From Fremontodendron californicum (lineage: Eukaryota; Streptophyta; Magnoliopsida; Malvales; Malvaceae), in NCBI GenBank assembly GCA_030761205.1, contig JAULJL010000048.1:5447501-5511500 (forward strand): a DNA stretch of 64,000 bases, given 5' to 3'. A program made the translations under genes and the position numbers. The notes beneath the pieces were generated by a model. It was not told the origin of the DNA. It saw only the letters and a program-made list of their open reading frames with translations, and did not search any database. Below are positions 56,802 to 64,000 of this stretch, piece by piece (positions within the stretch are counted from its first letter, which is position 1; each line of letters opens with the position of its first letter).

Positions 56802-57872
56802 ATGTTATCTTCATCATCTCCATTTGTCTACTCTCTTACCCTTTTCCTTTCTCTTTTCCTTCTTTTTCTTTTTGCCCCTCAAATCCTCCCTCTCAGGAAA
56901 CATCAACAATCCCCAATCTCTCTCCAGGATGAACTCCACGATCTTCATCTCTTCCAGGTTGCCACTCTCGCTTCATCCCCTAGCTTTTCCAAGATTTCCC
57001 ATCTAAGTACTACTAATCCCAAGCCTAAAATCGCTTTCCTTTTTCTTACAAACTCGGATCTCGTCTTTGCTCCTTTATGGCAACGTTTTTTCCAGGGGAA
57101 CGATCATTTGTTCAATGTTTATGTCCATGCCGATCCGTCGACAAAATTATCGATCCCCGAGTGGTCAATAAAAGCCAATTTCATCGAAGCCAAGAGAACC
57201 GAACGCGGCGGCGCAACACTCATCTCCGCCGCCCGTAGACTCCTCGCCAACGCCATCATCGACGATCCATTCAATCTTTACTTTGCCTTGTTATCCCAAC
57301 ATTGTATTCCTCTCCATTCTTTCAAATCCATTTACATTTCCCTTCTCGGGAACCCAATCACCGAATCCAAAGCCTTTTTAACTCAACCTTCTCACAAAAG
57401 CTACATCGAGATTTTATCCGACGACCCGCATTTGCACAACCGCTATGTTGCTCGAGGGGAAAATGTGATGCTCCCTGAATTATCATTCGATCGATTCAGG
57501 GTTGGATCTCAGTTTTTCGTGCTTTCAAAAAGACACTCTTTACTTGTATTGAAAGAAAGGAAGTTGTGGAGAAAATTTAAGCTCCCATGTAAAGACTTGG
57601 ATTCTTGCTACCCTGAAGAACATTATTTTCCTACATTGTTATCAATGGAGGATCCAAAAGGATGCAGCCATTACACATTAACCAGAGTTAATTGGACTGA
57701 CAGTGTCGATGGCCATCCTCATACCTACAACGCCCCAGAAGTGTCGCCGGAGCTTTTACATACATTGAGGAAATCCAATTCCAGTTATTCCTATTTGTTT
57801 GCTCGAAAGTTCTCGCGGGGTTGCTTGAAACCCTTGATGGCTATCGCCGAGGATGTCATTTTCAGAGATTGA
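56802..57872 (+). CDS. Glycosyltransferase family 14 (Branch / core-2 I-branching-like), single exon, 356 aa
   Basis: Type II Golgi-membrane glycosyltransferase of the plant Branch family (PF02485, once DUF266). A short N-terminal tail is followed by one membrane anchor (about residues 10-27, Leu/Phe-rich) and a stem, then the catalytic domain from about 74 ('KPKIAFLFLTNSDLVFAPLW'). It keeps 'NVYVHADPS' (105-113), 'RTERGGATLISAARRLLANA' (132-151), 'ALLSQHCIPLH' (162-172), 'GSQFFVLSKRHS' (235-246) and EEHYFPT (272-278), the most conserved family motif. Potential N-glycosylation at 297 (NWT) and 326 (NSS). The start at 56802 is the first in-frame ATG and directly precedes the anchor. Substrate unknown: relatives act on arabinogalactan or other wall glycans. 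Intact; length fits the family (about 350-400). Confidence 0.93.
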   Translation: MLSSSSPFVYSLTLFLSLFLLFLFAPQILPLRKHQQSPISLQDELHDLHLFQVATLASSPSFSKISHLSTTNPKPKIAFLFLTNSDLVFAPLWQRFFQGNDHLFNVYVHADPSTKLSIPEWSIKANFIEAKRTERGGATLISAARRLLANAIIDDPFNLYFALLSQHCIPLHSFKSIYISLLGNPITESKAFLTQPSHKSYIEILSDDPHLHNRYVARGENVMLPELSFDRFRVGSQFFVLSKRHSLLVLKERKLWRKFKLPCKDLDSCYPEEHYFPTLLSMEDPKGCSHYTLTRVNWTDSVDGHPHTYNAPEVSPELLHTLRKSNSSYSYLFARKFSRGCLKPLMAIAEDVIFRD

Positions 57873-58910
57873 AGTGAATTGGGTAAGTTTTTTAATCACT
57901 TGGGTCACTCTTTTCTCATTGAATTAGAGCTTAGAATTAGTCTGAGTTAACTCGTTTGAGCAGATAAAGTTACAGAACTGAGTTTAGTGAGTCTATCAAA
58001 TTAATTTCCGTTTCTGATTGTACTGATCTGTTTTGGATAACAACTCCCCAGGATTTCAGGCTATAATTGCTAATTTGGGTCAGCATTAATTTGGAGTTAC
58101 TCAATTCCAATCAAGTAAAAGTAAACAACTTGCATTTTGCTTTCGGTTAATTCAACACCTTTTGCTTTATGGCAGAATTTTGTTTAGTTTAGTTAGGTAT
58201 TCAGACATGAATTGTTTGGTTTGGTATTAATTTTGCTTACCTATGTTTAGATCATTGTTTGGTTTGGTATTAATTAACACATAATTTTAGTTAAATTTGT
58301 TTGATTTATATAATGAACTTCACCGACACAACAAAAAGCTTGCTTAAGATTTCTTCTGTCCTTTTGCTGGTTTTTACATGTCACGTTTTGATTGTGGTCC
58401 TTATCACCTTTGGGTTTGGTCAGCCTAATAGTGAATCTAAGTAGCACTAGTCAAAGGCAGAATTTCACAATTTAAATCTAGATCTTGTAAACATAGAGTT
58501 TAATATATGAGAAATTATATTAAAAAATTAATTTGAAAAATAAGATATATGATAATCTTTTAATTTCACTTATAAGATTAAAAAATTTCAATATTAATGG
58601 ATAAAAACGAACTCTTAAAGTATTTGTAATCAATTTATGGTATTGGGGATGGGGTGGCTGTTTGTTTAGTGTTGTAATACATTAATATGCTTTTGTTTTT
58701 TTAATCTAAATGTTGGTAGTAATGGCATATAGTGCTTGTTTAATATATTAATAATTGTTTACAGAACCACTTCTCAGTTCTCACCCATTTGATCACAATT
58801 TAATTTAAGGCAAATGTTGAACACTATTCTTAAATTATGTCCATCCTTTTTAACTAAAAGACATTTGTTGTGAGAAAAATTGAGTTATTTTGCATAACTC
58901 ATATTAAATA
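57873..58910 (+). other. 3' flank of the GT14 gene, no further gene
   Basis: 3' UTR-like sequence just after the stop; 'gtttggtttggtattaatt' is repeated at 58216 and 58257. No open frame of note. Confidence 0.45.
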
Positions 58911-59093
58911 TATGTTATCAGAACTTTTCATTTTCTCTAAAATATTCGTATTTAACATCTATATACGACACATATTTGGATATTAGTATAGAGGTATGAT
59001 CCTTCAAATATATAGAAAAATCTAGAAAAGTTGAATATACCCGTATCGAATGCATATCCGTATCTAACAATCGACCCAAGTCTTGGTAACATA
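58911..59093. mobile_element. Third copy of the small MITE found in the J-protein introns
   Basis: Left 'tatgttatcagaactt' and right 'aagtcttggtaacata' are inverted copies. The interior 'ggtatgatccttcaaatata' matches 39480-39500 and 41055-41080. Confidence 0.65.
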
Positions 59094-60175
59094 GTATAAA
59101 ATCATTTTTGATTATAGATAGGAAGAATGAAAAGGATAAAGGAAGAAAAAAGTTTTAATCAAGGGTGAACTACTAAGTAACAAATGTGGTTATGAATTCC
59201 AACCATTTGATTAAAGAACTTTTCATCCTTTCTCTTTTCCATCTTCACACCTTCCGTCCTCCTACGAACAAAGACATAATCTACTTTTTTTATATTTTAA
59301 GATTGTATAATGGTAGCATTCTTTGTATAGTTCAGAATATTGATGTTCACATGAAGCAAGTCTAAATCACATTTCACAGCTAGGGTAATGTAATTAATTA
59401 TTCAGTTTGTTTCCTCAGATCTGATTCAAAACATTATTATAAAATATGGTATTCATGTGATTGATTGCATTGCAATGTTCGAAAACTGAACCTACCAATT
59501 GGTTTAATCAAAAATCGGAAATATGTTCGGTCCAGTATGTACTATACAACTTAATTTTTAACAAACAGGCAAAAATCAATTAAATTAATAAAAATTATAT
59601 TAAACTAATAAAAATTAATTTAATTATTTTTTTAATTTAAATCGATTCAATCGATAACTTAAAATTTTCAACTTTCGGTACATTTTTTTAATCTGATTAT
59701 TGTTGTCAATATTTTCAGGTTGAAGAAGAAACATGGAAGGAACCTTTTTGGCCTTTGGGAGTGGAGAAAGAAGGATGTTGCCATGTGGGGGTAATTTGAT
59801 TAAATTAATGAATCCCCCCCCATCCATATGCCTTTGGCTTTTGTACAGAAATTGGATCACCATTGAATATGGTAGTAGTGACCCTTTTATTTTTATTTTT
59901 TTCTGGGTTTTGAAAAAAGTTTTCTTCAAAAGTTGGAAAGGAAGGTAGGCATAGAGAGGAGTGGAGAAAAAAGCATTATGGTTAAAGAATTTGCCTTTTG
60001 CTTCTTCTTTGTTTGGTGTGGCAATGATCTCCCATTTGCTCCTTCCCACCAAGCTTTTTTAATTGTAATTATACTATGTTAGTTATGCCATGGGGAATGA
60101 AATTTCTCTTTCATTTTCTTTTTTAATCTTTAAGGAGCCAATTAAAATCGTACTAGAATTGATACACTCATGGGT
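59094..60175. other. No recognised gene; degenerate MITE at 59480-59690
   Basis: Open frames at 59624-60052 (-) and 59733-59948 (+) overlap and neither resembles a family known to me. GC content rises at 59720-60060, so a noncoding transcript or a lost exon cannot be excluded. 59480-59690 has 'aaccaattggttt...atcgattcaatcgat' MITE-like wording. Confidence 0.4.
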
Positions 60176-60477
60176 TAGACTAGTTCATGGGTCGAGCCGC
60201 AGTTCAAATTTTTTTATTTTTTTATCCAAGCTCAGATCGGATTGAGTTCGGGCCGACTTGAAAGTCTATATCACTGTTCAAAATAAAAATAAAATATTAT
60301 TTTAATATTTATAATTAAATTTAAATAAAAAATAGTTTTTAATTGATGAATAGTAATTCGAACCGAGTTGGATTGGTTGGAATTTAAAAAAAATCTTTGT
60401 CCAGCCCTTATTCGATACGGACCAGGCCTATACTCGTCTAATCCTTGAACAGGTCATCTAATCCTTGAACAGGTCTA
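60176..60477. mobile_element. hAT MITE of the 4623-4899 family
   Basis: Left 'tagactagttcatgggtcga', right 'gtctaatccttgaacaggtc' twice in a row (15-bp tandem 'atccttgaacaggtc'). The core is 'TTATAATTAAATTTAAATAAA'. Flanks TCATGGGT and GTGTGGGT agree at 5-6 of 8. Confidence 0.6.
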
Positions 60478-60836
60478 GTGTGGGTGGTTGTTTTATTTTA
60501 TTTGTTTTTTAAATATAATTTTGAAAAGAGCAATTATTTAAGTAAATGTTTTATGTATAAGTTTAAATAATATTAAAATAATATTTTTATATTAACATAT
60601 ATAATTAAATTTAAATAAAAAATAGTTTTTTTATTGATGAACAATAATTCGAGTTGAGCTTAATTGATCTGAATTAGAAAAATCCATGTCCAGGCTCGGT
60701 CCAATACGAGTTGGACTCACCCGACCCTTGAACATGTCTATTGTGAGTGGATGTTTTATTTTTTTTTTATTTATTTTTTTTTAAAAAGAGCAATTATTTA
60801 GTATTTTTTTTTTTATGTATAAGTGCATAATTTTTG
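60478..60836. repeat. Tandem duplication of the MITE's right half plus its flank
   Basis: The block 60290-60560 (core, right end, then 'gtg.gtgg.tgttttatttt' and 'aaaaagagcaattattta') is repeated at 60585-60830 in the same order, so the right MITE half and about 80 bases of host flank were duplicated together. Confidence 0.65.
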
Positions 60837-61916
60837 CATTTTTTAAGTAAAAATATGTTTTATTAAAAATTTAAAAAGATATAGACATCTTTGATTTCAT
60901 ATTATTATAATATTTTTTAATTTATTTTGATAATTTTTTTACTTAAATTGATCTTATTTGACTCGTAAAATTATATTGGATGAAAAACTTTTTTATTAGT
61001 AAAATTATATTGGATTTAAATATATTTTTAGTTTATTAAGATTAAGTAGCAAAAGTCAATGAGACCTTTATGCCAATGACAAGCACTAGATTTTGTGCCA
61101 GTCTGGTTTGAGTTATTTCATTTTTGACCATTTTCGAAGTGAGTTGTTGATTTTTTTTTTTTTTTAATTTAAATTAACTTAAGTTTAAGATAGTGTTTGC
61201 ACTAATTTGTTGGGTCCAAGTTTTAATTTAGTGTTTTTACTATTTTAATTAGGTAATTTTAGTACTTTATTTTAATTTTAATGAATTCAATCTTTACATT
61301 TTTAATAAAAATCAATTTTAAATACTTTGATAATGGTGTTAAAAATTTGTGTTTAACTTGATGATGTGGTGTTTTCGTGATGACTTGGCATGCTGAGGTG
61401 GATTAATCATTTGGTTATTTTATCAGTCTAAAAAATATATGTTACTTTTGTTTGTTTCTTAGAAATTAACTTCAAGTAAATCGTTTTTTTTTTTTTATAT
61501 TTGATTAGCAAAAAATTAATTGATGATCAAAAAATATTGACAAACAATACAAAAATTAAAAATTGTCTTTCACTTAGAAAACAGAAAGACAATTTTCAAA
61601 AAGATATGTTCATGAGTTGGGCTATTATCAATTAGATTGGATTGATTGTTGGACATGATTTGTTTAAGCTCAGACCTAGCTCAACTAGACTTAACATATT
61701 AATAAAAATATTTATTTAATTTTAATTAAAAATATATATTTAAATAGTAATTTAAAATATTCTTAATATTTTGAATATTATTAATACTAAATATTGTTAT
61801 ATTATTAACAATAAATATTTTTCATATTTAATAAAAAATAGTATTATATTATTAGTTTAATAATAAATAATCATCATTATTATAATAAGTAAATTTTTTA
61901 TTTGTTGTTTTAGTTT
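60837..61916. other. AT-rich interval, no gene
   Basis: 61270-61430 contains 'gatgatgtggtgttttcgtgatgacttggcat' wording like MULE subterminal sequence at 24030-24080; 61605-61690 has a MITE-like 'catgagttgggctat' segment. No ends defined. Confidence 0.4.
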
Positions 61917-62161
61917 TCTCTCTATTCCAGTTGAATGGTCATAATTGACTTTTTTTATTTTTATTTTTAACTTTGACCTCTATTATTTTAAATATTTTAA
62001 TTAATTAAAATTTACAAAATATATAATTTAGAACTTCATTCAAAGTTCTTAGAGTATATTTTTCAAATTTTGTCCATAATAAATATAAAATAATAAGAGG
62101 TCAAAGTTATAAAAAAAAAATTTGAAGTCAAAATGTGACAATTTTATTGAGACGGAGAGAG
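61917..62161. mobile_element. Stowaway-like MITE
   Basis: The right end, reverse complemented, reads CTCTCTCCGTCTCAATAAAA, close to the Stowaway consensus CTCCCTCCGTYYC. The left end CTCTCTATTCCAGTTGAATG pairs with it, and the inverted repeat extends through 'aactttgacctct.attatttta' on both sides. TA follows the right end. Confidence 0.75.
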
Positions 62162-62700
62162 TAATAAATATAATTTAATATAACAATATTACTATTTAAT
62201 AATAGCTTTTCATAATATAAATATTTTCTCATATTTTTAATTTAATTATTTTTTAACAGTAAATTTTTTAAATATTAATGTGTACTATTTGTAATATTTT
62301 AATTACAAATATAATCATATGATTGTTTTAAAAACAAATATTATCATAATACTATTTTAATAATAAATATAAATAAATAATATCTTTTTGTGATTTAATA
62401 AATAATTCTTGAATCCATTTCAAGTTGTTGGAGGAGTTCCACCAATTACTCTTTACAAAGCAATATCACCTTTAGTTTCAATGAACGACATGAACATTCT
62501 TAAATGAAAAAATCTATTCTAAATTTCGCCAAATTATTAGAAGAATTTATCGTGATGATGATTCTCAGTTCATTCTTAAATAAAGTGACTTGTTTTTCAC
62601 GAATAAAAAATGCTTTGTTAAAGTAAATGAAATTAAGAGAATCTACTAATAATTATTTTTGAGTCCATGGGACTCATGAGGTATTTTTTAAATATTTTAG
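62162..62700. other. AT-rich interval, no gene
   Basis: 62405-62630 is less AT-rich ('ttcaagttgttggaggagttccacc') but has no usable frame. 62640-62690 is the inverse of 54095-54145. Confidence 0.4.
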
Positions 62701-62744
62701 GGACATTTTTGTCCTACCATATAACATATATTTTTTTAAAATTT

Positions 62745-63705
62745 ATTTTTAAACGATGTATTTAAAAGGTTGGTCTGCACTTATAAGTCTATTTAAAATC
62801 CTTATCCTACCCGTTTGAAAAAAATAATTTTATTAATAATTTTTTATTTTATTTTTAAATGTTGTATTTAAAGTAGTTGGTCTACACATTGACTAGTGTC
62901 AATTTAGGATCCATACCCGACCCGCATGGTAAAAAGTTAAAATATTTATTTTATTATTTTATTTTATTTTATTTTATTTTAAAATAATGTATTTAAAGGG
63001 GTTGGTCCGTATGTTGACTCGTAGATCGATTTAGGATCCATACTCAACCTGCTTGGGAAAAAAAATTAAATTTTTTTATTTTTTTTTTATTTTTAAATGA
63101 TGTATTTAAAGAGATTGATCTACACTCTGCACGTTGACTCGCATGTCGATTTAAAATCCGTAACCGATCCGCTAGAGAAAAAAAGTTAAAAAAAGAAATG
63201 TATTTTATTAATTACTTTTATTTTATTTTTAAATAATTTATTTAAAGGGTTGGCCCGCAAGTACATTCGCAAGTCGATTTAAGATCCGTACTTGATCCGC
63301 TCAAGAAAAAAAATAATTATTTTTAGTTTTTTTAATTTAATTTTATTTTTAAATGACGCATTTAAAGGGGTTGGTCCCCACAGTGACTCGTGGGTCGATT
63401 TATGATCCGTACCAGACCTGCACGAAAAAAAAAGTTAAAAAAATAAATTTATTAATTAGTTTTTTATAATTTATTAATTAGTTCTTTTATTTTATTTTTG
63501 GATAATGTATTTAAAAAGGTTAGTCCGCACATTGACTCGCGGATGGATTTAGAATCCGTATCTGATCGGCTCGGGAAAAAAGTTAAAAAAGTTATTTTAT
63601 TAATTATTTTATTTTAATTTTAAATGATGTATTTAAAGGGGTTGGTACGCACGTTGACTCGCAGGTGATTTAGGATCCGTACCCGACCCGCTCGAAAAAC
63701 AAAAG
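62745..63705 (-). repeat. Tandem array, eight units of about 110-150 bp, inverse of 53459-54015
   Basis: Units begin near 62753, 62863, 62985, 63100, 63234, 63354, 63504 and 63624 with 'gatgtatttaaaggggttgg', then 'gttgactcg.aggtcgattt' and 'aggatccgtacccgacccgc', the reverse complement of the left array. Confidence 0.85.
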
Positions 63706-64000
63706 AAAAAAGAAGAACTTGCTGCTAACCTATGTGAAAAAATTGATCTTACGAGAAAATAAAATACAAACCATAATTTTATTTTCTTATTTTTCATTTA
63801 TTAGTTTTTACCTCCTATAAATAAAAATACAAACCACAATTTTATTTTCAACAATCTATCCTACGAGACATATAAATAATATTTAGAAATGCATTTATAT
63901 TACGTAATTTATAAATAAATAATTATCAATATTATTACAATTTAAAAATAAAACATTTACATAAATTAGCATTTGTTATCACATGCATTCGCATGTGGAT
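63706..64000. other. AT-rich end of window
   Basis: No feature recognised. Confidence 0.4.

Noticed and set aside
59624..60052. 142-codon minus-strand frame
   Set aside because: No recognisable similarity and overlap with an open frame on the other strand; kept only as an unassigned region.

Overview
The window is nuclear DNA from a flowering plant, probably a eudicot. It is AT-rich, has intron-bearing genes with GT..AG splice sites, and is dominated by plant-type LTR retrotransposons, MULE, hAT, Stowaway and Helitron-like elements. The species cannot be fixed from the sequence.

Three host genes can be supported. (1) A two-exon gene at 14509-15540 (+) encodes an 80-residue secreted peptide of unknown family. 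It was found by splicing by eye, because each exon is short. (2) A six-exon type I J-protein (DnaJ subfamily A, ATJ2/ATJ3-like) lies at 41585-39038 (-). All exon phases close to 419 aa, with HPD, four zinc-binding CxxC pairs and a CaaX farnesylation end. (3) A single-exon glycosyltransferase family 14 (Branch domain) protein of 356 aa lies at 56802-57872 (+).

The rest is a layered record of transposition. 0.3-4.2 kb: 3' end of a Tat-lineage Ty3/gypsy element with a broken antisense extra ORF, part of it inverted. 4.6-4.9 kb: a hAT MITE with a perfect 8-bp target duplication. 6.85-12.09 kb: a complete but mutated Reina-like chromovirus (LTRs, tRNA-Met PBS, PPT, AAAAC duplication), inserted inside a MITE. 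16.25-23.21 kb: an Athila-like element with 1.5-kb LTRs, a tRNA-Asp PBS and gag-protease only (TR-GAG type). 23.88-36.60 kb: a 12.7-kb Mutator-like element with about 60-bp inverted ends and a matching 9-bp duplication. It carries a decayed GRF zinc-finger gene (+) and a decayed MuDR-type transposase (-), and was itself hit by a 4.3-kb solo LTR and by a 5' fragment of another LTR element.

37-38.7 kb: several MITEs. 42.4-43.0 kb: a Tat integrase relic. 43.1-48.2 kb: an LTR interrupted by a 1.25-kb solo LTR and a 2.26-kb non-autonomous hAT element. 48.9-52.2 kb: a Helitron-like element containing another hAT MITE. 53.5-54.0 and 62.7-63.7 kb: two arrays of one tandem repeat in opposite orientations. 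55.4-56.3 kb: a MITE inserted in one copy of a tandem duplication. 60-62.2 kb: a tandemly duplicated MITE and a Stowaway-like MITE. Most transposon genes here carry stops or frameshifts, so the host genes sit in a transposon graveyard with some fairly recent insertions.
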